NCBI GenBank assembly: GCA_040768125.1
Contig: JAXGNG010000003.1
Span: 62,001-126,000, forward strand
Length of the DNA: 64,000 nucleotides
Reading direction: 5' to 3'
Source of the DNA: RBG-16-49-21 sp040768125
Lineage (GTDB): Bacteria; Spirochaetota; UBA4802; UBA5550
Position 1 is the stretch's first letter, and every line of letters begins with the position of its first letter. The position numbers and the translations under genes were made by a program. This document shows, one piece after another, positions 1 to 8,169 of this stretch. The notes beneath the pieces are model-generated. The model was not told the origin of the DNA. It saw nothing but the letters and a program-made list of their open reading frames with translations, and did no database searches.

Positions 1-1
1 C

Positions 2-2368
2 GAACTGATCCGCAACCGGGGACACCGGGAGATCGCAGATCCCGGCCGGGGGGAGGTCAGCTACGAGTTTATCGCCACGGGGGGGCCGACGGGGATGCCC
101 CCCCTCTGCATCGGGAGGCTGCGCTTTTCCAAGTCCGTGGTCCTGGAGCCGATCCGTCGACTCAGGACGATCATCTACATTTCAATCGGCGTCACCCTGG
201 CCCTGTCGATCCTGGCGGGTCTCGGGTTCACCGCCGCCATGTTCCGCCCCGTTGAGAGACTCATCACCGGCGTGGAGAAGATCGGTGGCGGCGATCTTGA
301 TTACCGGATTCCCGTGGGCCGGAAGGACGAGCTCGGAATCCTGGCCACCACCTTCAACCACCTGGCGCAGGTGGTGAAGCTCGAGATCGGCGAGCTACTG
401 GCGGCGAACGAGGAGCTGAAACGCCTTGACACACTCAAGGACGAATTCCTCGCATCGGTCTCCCACGAGCTCCGCACGCCCCTCTCCGGCATTATCGGCA
501 TCGCCGATTCCCTGATCAGCGGCGCCGCGGGCCCCCCGGACGAGGAGGCGGTCCACCATCTCTCCCTCATCGCGTCGAGCGGCCGCCGCCTCGCCGTCAT
601 GGTCAACGACATCCTCGATTTTTCACGCCTCAAGCACCGCGACATCGAGCTGGGCCTTCGCCCCGTGGAGCTGCACGCCCTGGTGGGCGCCGTGGTGGCC
701 ATCCTGGAGCCCGCGGCGAGGAGGAAGGACCTTGTCCTTGAGAACCGCGTGGAGCCGGGACGGCACCATCTTCTCGCCGACGAGGACCGGCTCCAGCAGA
801 TACTGATCAACCTCGTGGGCAACGCCCTGAAGTTCACGGAGCGGGGAAGCGTTGCCGTCTCGGCCGAACGCTCGGGCGACATGGTGACGGTCACGGTGGC
901 GGACACGGGGATCGGCATCCCGCCGGAGCGGACCGGGAGGATCTTCGAGAGCTTCGAGCAGGCCGACGGCTCCGTTTCACGCCTCTACGGCGGGACCGGC
1001 CTCGGCCTCACGATCACGAAGAAGCTCGTGGAGCTCCACGGCGGGACCCTGGGGGTGGAATCCGAGGAGGGGAGGGGGTCCCGGTTCTTCTTCACGATGA
1101 CCGCGGCGCCGCCCCGGGAGGACCGCCCCGCCCGCGGGGTCCCGGCGCGGGGCGAGGCGGCGCCCCCGGCCATCTTTCGCGCCGGTGTCCCGCCTGTTGC
1201 CGTGCGGGAGGGAAGGCCCGAGGCGAGGCGGCGGGGCAAGAGGGTACTGGTGGTGGACGATGAGGGCGTGAACCTCCAGGTGATGGTAAACTACCTTTCC
1301 CTGGAGGGCTACGAGGTGCGCACCGCCGTGAGCGGACCCGAGGCCCTGGAGATAATCGAGGGCGAATCCTTCGACCTGGTCCTCCTCGACGTGATGCTGC
1401 CGCGCCTTTCCGGCTACGAGGTCTGCCGGAAGATCCGCGAGGAACATTCCCTCCAGGACCTCCCGGTCCTGATGCTCACGGCCAAGAACAAGCCCGGCGA
1501 CGTGGTGTACGGCCTGGAGGCCGGGGCCAACGATTACCTGGCCAAGCCCGTGGACGGACAGGAACTCCTCGCCAGGGTGGGGGCCCTGGTGTCCCTGAAG
1601 GAATCAGCGGCCCTGAGCCGGGAGCTCTCCGTGATCAGGCGCGATATCCAGATCGCCCACGAGATCCAGAAGTCGGTGCTGGCCCAGGACCTCCCGGAAA
1701 TCGACGGCGTGGCCATCGGGCTCTGCTATGAACCGATGGAGAAGCTCGGGGGGGATTTCTACGAGATCGACCGGGCGGGGCCCGGCGCCGTGGGGGTCCT
1801 GATCGCCGATGTTTCCGGCCACGGGATTCCGGCGGCCTTCATCTGCGCCATGCTGAAGGTGGCCTTTTCCTTCCACAGGCAGGACAATCCGCGCCCCTCG
1901 GTGCTGATGAAGCGGCTCAGCGCCACGATGCAGCATTATACCGGCGGGCAGTTCATCACCGCCTGCTACGCCATGGTGGACCTCGATGCGCGGACGGTGA
2001 CGCACGTCAGCGCGGGGCACTGGCCCCTGGTCGTGTGGAGAAAGGGCGAGGACCGGATGATCATAAGGTCGGACAACCGCATGCCCATCGGGTGGGCCGT
2101 GGAGGAGGAGTATCCCGAGGTCCGGGAGGACCTCGCGCCGGGGGACAGGATCATCCTCTACACGGACGGGGTCATCGAGGCGAGGAACGGCGAGGGGAGG
2201 ATGTTCGGCGAGGAGGGCTTCCATGGGTTCATTCGCAGCGGCAGGGACCTTGAACCGGGGGCCTTCACCGAGGGGGTCCTGGCCCGCGTCGTGGAATGGA
2301 CGGGGGGGCGCGCCGGGAAGGGACTTGGCGACGACCTTACCGTCGTTGCCCTGGATATTCTCCGGTGA
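2..2368 (+). CDS. Hybrid histidine kinase-receiver-PP2C/SpoIIE phosphatase (5' truncated)
   Basis: The reading frame is open from base 2, so the N-terminus, probably a periplasmic sensor domain, lies upstream of the window. Visible in order are one membrane helix (about nt 170-245), a HAMP linker, a HisKA domain with the phospho-acceptor His in SHELRTP (codon at 464), a HATPase domain with N box (NLVGNALKF) and G boxes (DTGIGIP, GGTGLGL), a receiver (VVDDE, LLLDVMLP, and K in LAKPVD), a coiled linker and a C-terminal PP2C/SpoIIE phosphatase (GGDFYEI, DVSGHG, TDGV, GDDLT metal-binding motifs). By family knowledge the kinase autophosphorylates and can phosphorylate the receiver, while the phosphatase dephosphorylates STAS proteins. 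Two STAS genes follow directly, so this is probably an inner-membrane sensor that resets a partner switch. All catalytic motifs look intact. Confidence 0.93.
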   Translation, partial: ELIRNRGHREIADPGRGEVSYEFIATGGPTGMPPLCIGRLRFSKSVVLEPIRRLRTIIYISIGVTLALSILAGLGFTAAMFRPVERLITGVEKIGGGDLDYRIPVGRKDELGILATTFNHLAQVVKLEIGELLAANEELKRLDTLKDEFLASVSHELRTPLSGIIGIADSLISGAAGPPDEEAVHHLSLIASSGRRLAVMVNDILDFSRLKHRDIELGLRPVELHALVGAVVAILEPAARRKDLVLENRVEPGRHHLLADEDRLQQILINLVGNALKFTERGSVAVSAERSGDMVTVTVADTGIGIPPERTGRIFESFEQADGSVSRLYGGTGLGLTITKKLVELHGGTLGVESEEGRGSRFFFTMTAAPPREDRPARGVPARGEAAPPAIFRAGVPPVAVREGRPEARRRGKRVLVVDDEGVNLQVMVNYLSLEGYEVRTAVSGPEALEIIEGESFDLVLLDVMLPRLSGYEVCRKIREEHSLQDLPVLMLTAKNKPGDVVYGLEAGANDYLAKPVDGQELLARVGALVSLKESAALSRELSVIRRDIQIAHEIQKSVLAQDLPEIDGVAIGLCYEPMEKLGGDFYEIDRAGPGAVGVLIADVSGHGIPAAFICAMLKVAFSFHRQDNPRPSVLMKRLSATMQHYTGGQFITACYAMVDLDARTVTHVSAGHWPLVVWRKGEDRMIIRSDNRMPIGWAVEEEYPEVREDLAPGDRIILYTDGVIEARNGEGRMFGEEGFHGFIRSGRDLEPGAFTEGVLARVVEWTGGRAGKGLGDDLTVVALDILR

Positions 2369-2538
2369 GGGTCCGCCCGGGCGCGTGAAAGGGCCGCGGG
2401 TGAAAAAAATGGTTGAAAGGGCGCGGTTATCCGTCATACTGATGTGCGCGCCGGCGACCGGTCGCCGGCGGGGCGCATCCGGGACGGATGGGCGCTTCCC
2501 GTTCCATGATGAGATCAGGCCGGGGAACTGAAGAAAGA

Positions 2539-2913
2539 ATGGAAACTCGAATACTCCACCTGGTAAAGCGCCAGGATGATACCTTCGATTACGACGACAT
2601 CGTCCTGGTGGTGCGGGCCGCCGACGTCATGGACATGGACAACGCCGTGACCATGCTGATCTTCCTGAAGACCATGATCCCCGGCGGCATGAGGAAGGTA
2701 CTCGTGGACATGGAGGGTCTCGAGTTCATCGACAGTTCGGGAATCGGCGTGGTCATCGAGGCAACCAAGCTTATCCGCCAGGGGAAGGGTGACCTGGCCC
2801 TCATGAGGGTGCCGGAGCGGATACAGACGATTTTTCAGCCGATCAGGCTCAACCGCTTCGTGCGGATATTCGCCACGGAGGACGAGGCCGCGGCCTTTTT
2901 CCGGCTGGTCTAG
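2539..2913 (+). CDS. STAS-domain anti-sigma factor antagonist
   Basis: 124 residues forming a single STAS domain of the SpoIIAA/RsbV type. The phosphorylatable serine lies in the motif FIDSSGIGV. Family members bind an anti-sigma kinase when unphosphorylated and are recharged by a PP2C phosphatase. The phosphatase encoded 170 bp upstream is the obvious partner. I chose the ATG at 2539 because the STAS fold begins just after it and the preceding GAAGAAAG could serve as a modest ribosome site; an in-frame ATG at 2488 would add 17 residues with no domain support. No cognate anti-sigma kinase is visible nearby, so the downstream target is unknown. Confidence 0.88.
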   Translation: METRILHLVKRQDDTFDYDDIVLVVRAADVMDMDNAVTMLIFLKTMIPGGMRKVLVDMEGLEFIDSSGIGVVIEATKLIRQGKGDLALMRVPERIQTIFQPIRLNRFVRIFATEDEAAAFFRLV

Positions 2914-2962
2914 GCCTGGTACGAGGTGATCGCGGTCACAATCGAAGGGAGGGGAGGCCCGC

Positions 2963-3346
2963 ATGATCATGCTTTTCGACATCATCAGGATATCGCAGGT
3001 ATCCTCGGAAAAAATCGATTTCGCCACCCTTGTCTTCAAGGCGGTTCTGCCGAAGAAGATCGATATCGACAATTCCAAGGACCTCTGGATTTTTTTCAAG
3101 ACCCTGGTGTCGGGGGGCGTCCTGAAACTATACGTCGATTTCACGGAGGTGGAGTATATCGACAGTTCCGGGATCGGCGTCCTGATCAACACCGCCAAGC
3201 TGATACGGACGAGAAAAGGGGACATCATCATCGCGAATCCCTCGGAGGAGATACGCGAGATATTCAAGGTCATCAACCTGGGGAATTTCATAAAGACCTA
3301 CGGTTCCGAGGTCGAGGCCCTCAAGTCCTTCCGGTACGTCGAGTGA
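2963..3346 (+). CDS. STAS-domain anti-sigma factor antagonist, second copy
   Basis: 127 residues, again one STAS domain with the phospho-serine motif YIDSSGIGV, and resembling its upstream neighbour through most of the length (shared FFKT/FLKT and KLIR segments). The start at 2963 is preceded by a purine-rich GGGAGGGGAGG site. Tandem duplication followed by divergence is a reasonable inference. The pair lies downstream of a kinase-receiver-PP2C protein, so both may be substrates of that phosphatase, perhaps competing for it or reporting to different targets. Confidence 0.88.
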   Translation: MIMLFDIIRISQVSSEKIDFATLVFKAVLPKKIDIDNSKDLWIFFKTLVSGGVLKLYVDFTEVEYIDSSGIGVLINTAKLIRTRKGDIIIANPSEEIREIFKVINLGNFIKTYGSEVEALKSFRYVE

Positions 3347-3385
3347 AGGGCCGCGCGGGGGCTGCCGGAAAGGAGGAAGAATCCG

Positions 3386-4921
3386 TTGGGAGACAGCGAC
3401 ACGCCCCGTGGCGTGACGGGCGGCGATGAGAGCGACGAATGGCGCGCCATGATGGAGATGCTCGGGGATTTTCTCTTCATCCTCGATCCATCGGGCTCCA
3501 TTATCCTGGCGAATCCCGCGGCGTCCCGCAGGCTCGGGTATTCCGCCGATGAGCTCTCGGCCATGTCCGTCTTCGACCTTTACCGTCCCGACCGGCGCGC
3601 CGAGGCGGAGGAGATTTATTCGCAGATAATGGCGGGGGAGCGATACCTCTGCGACATCCCCCTCCTGGCCAGGGACGGGCGGCTCATCGACGTTGAGACG
3701 AAGATTACCCCGGGCCGTTTCCGCGGCCGCGAGGCGGTCTTCAGCCTTTCCCGGGACATATCGGCGGGGAAGGCCATGGAGTATGAGCTCCGCATCGCCT
3801 TCGAGAAACTGAAAACCATCCTCGATTCCGTGTCCGCCTATATCTGGAGCGGCATCGTGGATCCCTCGGGAAGCTTTTCCTTCATATACCAGTCACCGGT
3901 CGTTGAGACGATCACGGGTCGGCGGGCCTCCTATTTTTCGGGGGGTCTCGAGACCTGGTTCGGCATTGTGCACGACGAGGAACGCGAGCTGATTCGCGAA
4001 CAGTACCGGAGGCTGGTGACCGGTGAAACCTCCTACAGTGAAGAGAGCTACAAAATCATCCACGAGAGCGGCGAGGAGCGGTGGGTCAGGGACAGCGTCC
4101 TCGCGCGGGCCATGGGAGATGGCCGGGTGCGCCTGGACGGCGTGATCGCCGACATTACCGAGCGGCGCAGGGCGATCCAGGCCCTGGAGCTCTCCGAGGG
4201 GCGCCTCCGGGGGATTCTCTCCTCCATGGCGGACATGGTTTTTGCCTTCGACGCAGATACCCGCTTTATCTTCTACCATGCGCCGGACGAGGGGAGGCTT
4301 TATGCCGCCCCTGATCATTTCATAGGGCGCACCCACGCGGAGATCATGCCCCGGGAGATCGACGATCTCTTCAGGCCCGCCTTCGAGACGGCCCGGGGCG
4401 GCGGCGAGACGGAGTTTGAATACTGGCTCGATGTTCAGGGGGAACGGCGCTGTTTTTCATCGAAGATGTCACCCATCACCAGGAACGGGGTATTCGAAGG
4501 CGCCGTGGCGGTGGTGCGCGATATCACGGCGCACAAGGTCATGGAGGAGACCCTCGTGGTGTCGGAGCGGCGCTACCGGGAGCTCTTCAACACGGTGCAT
4601 GACGGCTCCACCCTGGTGGACATGGAGGGAAGGATCATCGATTCCAATCCCCCCTTCCTGGAACTGCTCGGCTATGACGCCGGGGAGCTCGCGGGGATGA
4701 CGGTATGGGACATCACTCCCCCGCGGTGGCACGCCATGGAGAGGGAGATCATCGAGGGGCAGGTCCTCGACCGCGGGTATTCCGAGGTGTACCGGAAGGA
4801 ATACCTGGCGAAGGACGGGCGCGCGGTGCCCGTGGAGGTCCAGCGATGTCTCCTGCGCGACACCGGGGGCCGTCCCGAGGGGATGTGGGTCATCGTGCGC
4901 GCCCTGGAACAGCGCGGTTGA
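3386..4921 (+). CDS. Multi-PAS protein without a recognisable output domain
   Basis: 511 residues starting at a TTG preceded by GGAAAGGAGG. Four PAS/PAC units can be seen, at about residues 20-130, 140-255, 265-380 and 390-508, with typical PAS phrases such as ILANPAASRRLGYSADEL and DSNPPFLELLGYDAGEL, and PAC-like ends such as GVIADITERR and VVRDITAHK. After the last PAS the protein simply stops (VRALEQRG). There is no kinase, GGDEF, HTH or methyl-accepting domain. It may be a stand-alone sensor acting on the preceding kinase/STAS proteins. The stop codon lies upstream of the IS30 element at 4930, so the lack of an output domain is not caused by that insertion. Confidence 0.85.
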   Translation: MGDSDTPRGVTGGDESDEWRAMMEMLGDFLFILDPSGSIILANPAASRRLGYSADELSAMSVFDLYRPDRRAEAEEIYSQIMAGERYLCDIPLLARDGRLIDVETKITPGRFRGREAVFSLSRDISAGKAMEYELRIAFEKLKTILDSVSAYIWSGIVDPSGSFSFIYQSPVVETITGRRASYFSGGLETWFGIVHDEERELIREQYRRLVTGETSYSEESYKIIHESGEERWVRDSVLARAMGDGRVRLDGVIADITERRRAIQALELSEGRLRGILSSMADMVFAFDADTRFIFYHAPDEGRLYAAPDHFIGRTHAEIMPREIDDLFRPAFETARGGGETEFEYWLDVQGERRCFSSKMSPITRNGVFEGAVAVVRDITAHKVMEETLVVSERRYRELFNTVHDGSTLVDMEGRIIDSNPPFLELLGYDAGELAGMTVWDITPPRWHAMEREIIEGQVLDRGYSEVYRKEYLAKDGRAVPVEVQRCLLRDTGGRPEGMWVIVRALEQRG

Positions 4922-4926
4922 ACCCC

Positions 4927-4929
4927 TCA
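4927..4929. repeat. Left target-site duplication of the IS30 element (TCA)
   Basis: The trinucleotide TCA at 4927-4929 is repeated at 6027-6029, immediately outside the two inverted-repeat ends. IS30-family elements usually duplicate 2-4 bp, so three bases fit and define the element boundaries. A 3-bp match could be coincidence, but it sits exactly at the ends of the inverted repeats. Confidence 0.6.
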
Positions 4930-6026
4930 ATTCAAGGATGAAGTGCAACATTAGGAATCAGTAATAATAGTAGTCTCATGGGGGCTCTTCCCATAGGATT
5001 GAGTTTGACAGAACATAATCCGAGGAGGAACCACCCATGAGACTGTATTCACACATAACGAAAGACGAGCGCCATGTCATCCAAAAAATGCTCTATTCTA
5101 GCGTATCAAAGATTGAATTGAGCAAATATCTGGGACGCGATCGATCTACCATTTATCGAGAGCATACACGAAACAGGACAAAAGGCTATCATTATCAAGA
5201 TGCACATGAACGTTATTGCGCCCGAAGGTATAGGCGTCGGAGAAAGCTCGATAGCAATGGTGTGTTACGGCTTCTTGTATGCTCTTTGCTTATGGAGAGA
5301 AATTCCCCTGAAGTCACATCATATTATTTGAGGAGCCAGTTTCCCGGAGATCCTGAGATGCATATATCAACTGAAGCCATCTATCAATGGGTGTATGCGC
5401 AGCATGGGGAGTACCACAATATGTTATTGCTTAATTATCTGTTCACAAAGAGGAATAAACGTCAGAAACGGTCCCTGATATATCAAAAAAGAGAACTTAT
5501 TGCTGGGAAACGGAACATTTGTGAACGTCCGATAGAGGCTGATGAAAAGACTGTCGCCGGCCATTTGGAGGGTGATCTCATTACCAGTGCAGGGAATGAT
5601 GCATATTTACTTACCCTGGTTGACCGCAAACTGGCGCATATCTGGGGTGTTCCAGTCCATTCCAAGGATGCGGAAATCGTATCCCGAGCTGTCGTGGAGG
5701 CACTGAACGATTTACCTGCCGGATTCGTTAAAACAATTACATTCGATAATGGTAGTGAATTCAGCTTATTTCAGAATATCGAAAAAGCATTGGAATGCAA
5801 GGTCTTCTTTGCCGATCCATATTGTTCATGGCAACGTGGGTTAAATGAGCATATCAATGGACGCATCCGCCAGTATATCCCTAAGAAAAAAAGTTTTGCC
5901 CACTTGACCGATGATGATTTTGAGGATATCCTCTGTGCAATAAATTCGAGGCCCCGAAAATCCCGTGGGTGGCGTACCCCGAGATCGCTGTTGAATGAAC
6001 TGATTTGTTGCACTTGAATGTTGAAT
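4930..6026 (+). mobile_element. IS30-family insertion sequence, complete
   Basis: An element of 1097 bp with imperfect terminal inverted repeats (left 4930-4950, right 6006-6026). The outer ATTCAA and the inner AAGTGCAACA blocks match, with five less conserved bases between them. It carries one intact transposase gene. The interior is clearly richer in A and T than the surrounding GC-rich genes, suggesting fairly recent arrival from a different background. The TCA duplication, intact ends and uninterrupted transposase suggest the copy could still be mobile. Rejoining the flanks restores a hairpin typical of an intrinsic terminator. Confidence 0.85.
5037..6017 (+). CDS. IS30-family transposase
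   Basis: 326 residues with ATG start 6 bases after CGAGGAGGAACC. The N-terminal helix-turn-helix carries the family phrases SKYLGRDRSTIYRE and RNRTKGYHYQ. The C-terminal catalytic core has the DDE triad: D in HLEGDLI, D in TFDNGSEF, and E in GLNEHINGRIRQY, followed by the usual KKKSF and NSRPRK segments. It catalyses cut-and-paste or copy-out transposition of the surrounding element. The length is in the family's normal range, with no frameshift. Codon use is more AT-rich than in the neighbouring genes. Confidence 0.95.
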   Translation: MRLYSHITKDERHVIQKMLYSSVSKIELSKYLGRDRSTIYREHTRNRTKGYHYQDAHERYCARRYRRRRKLDSNGVLRLLVCSLLMERNSPEVTSYYLRSQFPGDPEMHISTEAIYQWVYAQHGEYHNMLLLNYLFTKRNKRQKRSLIYQKRELIAGKRNICERPIEADEKTVAGHLEGDLITSAGNDAYLLTLVDRKLAHIWGVPVHSKDAEIVSRAVVEALNDLPAGFVKTITFDNGSEFSLFQNIEKALECKVFFADPYCSWQRGLNEHINGRIRQYIPKKKSFAHLTDDDFEDILCAINSRPRKSRGWRTPRSLLNELICCT

Positions 6027-6053
6027 TCAGGACCGCGGGGCCCCCGGGCCTGA
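6027..6053 (+). terminator. Hairpin displaced from the multi-PAS gene by IS30
   Basis: TCAGG (6027-6031) pairs with CCTGA (6049-6053), with further GC pairs inside and an AATTTATTC tail. Before the IS arrived this hairpin would have sat 5 bases after the stop codon of the multi-PAS gene, so it is probably that gene's intrinsic terminator. The stem has internal mismatches, so confidence is moderate. Confidence 0.5.
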
Positions 6054-6062
6054 AATTTATTC

Positions 6063-6092
6063 TTGACAATATCCCGCCCTGCCAACTATGTC
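6063..6092 (+). promoter_or_regulatory. Predicted sigma-70 promoter for tRNA-Leu
   Basis: TTGACA at 6063-6068 is a perfect -35 element. A weak -10 (TATGTC, 6087-6092) lies 18 bases downstream, placing the start of transcription about 25 bases before the tRNA at 6122. The -35 is strong and the -10 poor. Confidence 0.45.
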
Positions 6093-6121
6093 AATTTTTG
6101 TGCGATGGAACCGTCGCGCGA

Positions 6122-6206
6122 GCCCAGGTGGTGGAATCTGGTAGACACGCATGGTTGAGGGCCATGTGGGAGCGATCCTGTGCGGGTTCAAGTCCCGCCC
6201 TGGGCA
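6122..6206 (+). tRNA. tRNA-Leu (anticodon GAG)
   Basis: A class II tRNA of 85 nt. The acceptor GCCCAGG (6122-6128) pairs with CCTGGGC (6199-6205), followed by discriminator A. The D arm contains the leucine-type GGTAGACACGC. The anticodon stem CATGG/CCATG encloses the loop TTGAGGG, giving anticodon GAG. A variable arm and a T arm with GGTTCAAGTCC follow. The 3' CCA is not encoded and must be added by CCA nucleotidyltransferase. Confidence 0.95.
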
Positions 6207-6352
6207 CAGAACGGGGGCTGCCCCGGACACATCGAAAACGGCCCCTGCCCGGGACGGGCGTGGCCGGATCGCCGTGTGCGGAGCAGCCCCTCTGAATTCA
6301 TCGCGGCGGGCGGACCCCTCCCCACCGAACCTTTCCATACCGGAGAACTTTC

Positions 6353-6859
6353 GTGGCAACCGAACAGACCCTGATAATCGTCAAACCGGACGGGCTTGTG
6401 AAATCCCTTACCGGCAATATCCTTTCCCGGCTTTCCGAAACCAAGCTGATCATCATCGCCGCGAAGGTCGTGAGGGTGACCGAGGAGCTTGCGCGGGAGC
6501 ACTACATTCACCTGAAAGACAAGCCTTTTTTTGGCGAGCTGGTTCACTACATCATGGGGGACGTGCACCACACGCACCGGGTCCTTGCCCTGGTATACCA
6601 GGGGGAGGGGGCCATCTCCAGGGTGCGCGAAATCGTGGGTGATACCAACCCGGAGATCGCCAATCCCGTGTCCATCAGGGGGGCCTACGGAAGGATCACC
6701 ACCTCCGGGGTGTTTGAAAACGTGGTGCACGCCTCGTCCAGCGTCGAGGACGCCGAGCATGAGATCAAGCTCTGGTTCAATCCCTCCGAGATCGTCAGCG
6801 CCATCTATCCCGTGAAAGAGGTGATGCGGGAGCGGGTCAAGGAGATGGATTGGGCATGA
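6353..6859 (+). CDS. ndk: Nucleoside diphosphate kinase
   Basis: 168 residues from a GTG start with CGGAGAA upstream. It transfers the terminal phosphate from ATP to other nucleoside diphosphates through a phospho-histidine. Family signatures are TLIIVKPDGLVK at the N-terminus, the active-site His in NVVHASSS, and the following EDAEHEIKLWF. It is slightly longer than the usual 135-155 residues owing to a C-terminal tail. It precedes adk, so two nucleotide-phosphate-balancing enzymes are paired, 31 bp apart and probably co-transcribed. Confidence 0.96.
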   Translation: MATEQTLIIVKPDGLVKSLTGNILSRLSETKLIIIAAKVVRVTEELAREHYIHLKDKPFFGELVHYIMGDVHHTHRVLALVYQGEGAISRVREIVGDTNPEIANPVSIRGAYGRITTSGVFENVVHASSSVEDAEHEIKLWFNPSEIVSAIYPVKEVMRERVKEMDWA

Positions 6860-6890
6860 GGCGCCCCCGACATCAGGAAAGGTGACGCGC

Positions 6891-7538
6891 ATGAGGATAA
6901 TACTTCTCGGGGCTCCCGGGGCAGGGAAGGGCACCGTGGCCGAGCTCCTGACGAAACGGTACGGCATACCGCAGCTCTCGACGGGTGACATGCTTCGCAG
7001 CGCGGTGAACGCGGGCACGGAACTCGGCAGTGCTGCCGGGGGTTTCATGACCCGGGGCGAGCTGGTCCCCGACGATCTCATACTGGAAATAATGGAAGAG
7101 CGCCTCCGCGAGAAGGACTGCGCGAAGGGCTTCATCCTTGACGGCTTTCCCCGGACCCTGGGCCAGGCCTCGTCCCTGGGGAAGATGCTCGGCGCCATGG
7201 GTATTTCCCTTGACGCCATCGTGAACCTGGAGGTCCCCGAAGAGGTCCTGATCACGCGCCTCGCCTCCCGCCGCACCTGCACGAACCCAGAATGCCAGGC
7301 CATCTACAACGTCATCACCAGGCCGTCGGTGCGCGAGGGGATCTGCGACAGGTGCGGCGCTCCCACGGCACAGCGTGACGACGAGACGGAGGAGGCCGTG
7401 AAGCGCAGGCTCGCGACCTACGGGGAAAAGACCGCGCCCCTCATCGGTTATTATAAAAACGATCCCGCGTTCATATCCGTGCCGTCACTGAGGCCCGAGC
7501 CGGCGATGGAAGCCATCGCGGCCCTCGTTTCCCGCTGA
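6891..7538 (+). CDS. adk: Adenylate kinase
   Basis: 215 residues. It interconverts ATP + AMP and 2 ADP. The P-loop is GAPGAGKGT near the N-terminus, followed by the AMP-binding segment LSTGDMLR and the DGFPRT motif. The LID domain carries four cysteines (CTNPEC and CDRC), a structural zinc site found in many long-form enzymes. I chose the ATG at 6891, giving the canonical start MRIILLGAPG with AGGAAAGG eight bases upstream, over an in-frame GTG at 6882. It follows ndk in the same direction. Confidence 0.96.
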   Translation: MRIILLGAPGAGKGTVAELLTKRYGIPQLSTGDMLRSAVNAGTELGSAAGGFMTRGELVPDDLILEIMEERLREKDCAKGFILDGFPRTLGQASSLGKMLGAMGISLDAIVNLEVPEEVLITRLASRRTCTNPECQAIYNVITRPSVREGICDRCGAPTAQRDDETEEAVKRRLATYGEKTAPLIGYYKNDPAFISVPSLRPEPAMEAIAALVSR

Positions 7539-7693
7539 AGACGCCGTGTCATCCCCCGGTCCCGCCATGGAGACCGAGGCGGAGGTGGGGGCCCCCGCGC
7601 GGCGGCGTTTACCCCGGCGGTGGGGCCGGAAAAAATACTTTACAAATAACCCGTTTTTTTCAATAGAGGAAGCGGTTGCGAGCGTGTATTTCC

Positions 7694-7712
7694 CCCGGGG
7701 CGCGGCCCCGGG
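7694..7712 (+). terminator. GC-rich hairpin between adk and tRNA-Ser
   Basis: CCCGGGGC (7694-7701) and GCCCCGGG (7705-7712) form a perfect 8-bp stem around a 3-base loop, followed by TGTTTATTTC. It looks like an intrinsic terminator for ndk-adk, but only 22 bp separate it from the next tRNA, so it could instead be part of the tRNA leader. Confidence 0.5.
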
Positions 7713-7734
7713 TGTTTATTTCACGGCATCGCAG

Positions 7735-7821
7735 GGAGAGATGCCCGAGCTGGCCGAAGGGGACGGTCTCGAAAACCGTTGTGGGCTTTGCTCACCGAGG
7801 GTTCGAATCCCTCTCTCTCCG
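7735..7821 (+). tRNA. tRNA-Ser (anticodon CGA)
   Basis: A class II tRNA of 87 nt. The acceptor GGAGAGA pairs with TCTCTCC (7814-7820) and the discriminator is G, as expected for serine. The anticodon stem ACGGT/ACCGT encloses CTCGAAA, giving anticodon CGA, which reads UCG. A long variable arm precedes the T arm GGTTCGAATCC. No CCA is encoded. Confidence 0.94.
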
Positions 7822-7940
7822 ATTCGCGCCCTGCCCCCGGGGGCGCATGGAGGCCCGAATCCGTCGCCGCCGGACCGGGCCGCAATCAGCGGGGGACCCG
7901 GTGGGGGTCCACCGCGGGGAGAATCGAGCGGCGGTCTTCA

Positions 7941-8025
7941 GGAGAGGTGTCCGAGCGGCCGAAGGAGCACGGTTGGAAACCGTGTGTAGCGCAAGTTACC
8001 GGGGGTTCGAATCCCCCCCTCTCCG
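7941..8025 (+). tRNA. tRNA-Ser (anticodon GGA)
   Basis: A class II tRNA of 85 nt. The acceptor GGAGAGG (7941-7947) pairs with CCTCTCC (8018-8024) and the discriminator is G. The anticodon stem CACGG/CCGTG encloses TTGGAAA, giving GGA, which reads UCC and UCU. The variable arm contains TGTAGCGCAAGTTACC. CCA is not encoded. It lies 119 bp after the other serine tRNA, so two serine isoacceptors sit next to each other just upstream of dnaX. Confidence 0.95.
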
Positions 8026-8169
8026 CATCATGCCGGTTTTCCGCGGGTCCCGCCCTGCCGGGGAGGGTCCCTCGCGGAAGCATCATCGGACGGCGCCCCC
8101 GCCGATCGAACCGCGGGGGCCGACCGTTCCCGAGATCACACACCCGAGGCGGATGGGCGGTACAGTTCC

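Noticed and set aside
8026..8169. GC-rich structured region before dnaX as a possible small SRP RNA
   Set aside because: A TTCCGCG/CGCGGAA stem is present and GGAAGCA appears, but the conserved GGUC...GGAAGGAAGCA core of SRP RNA is not found.
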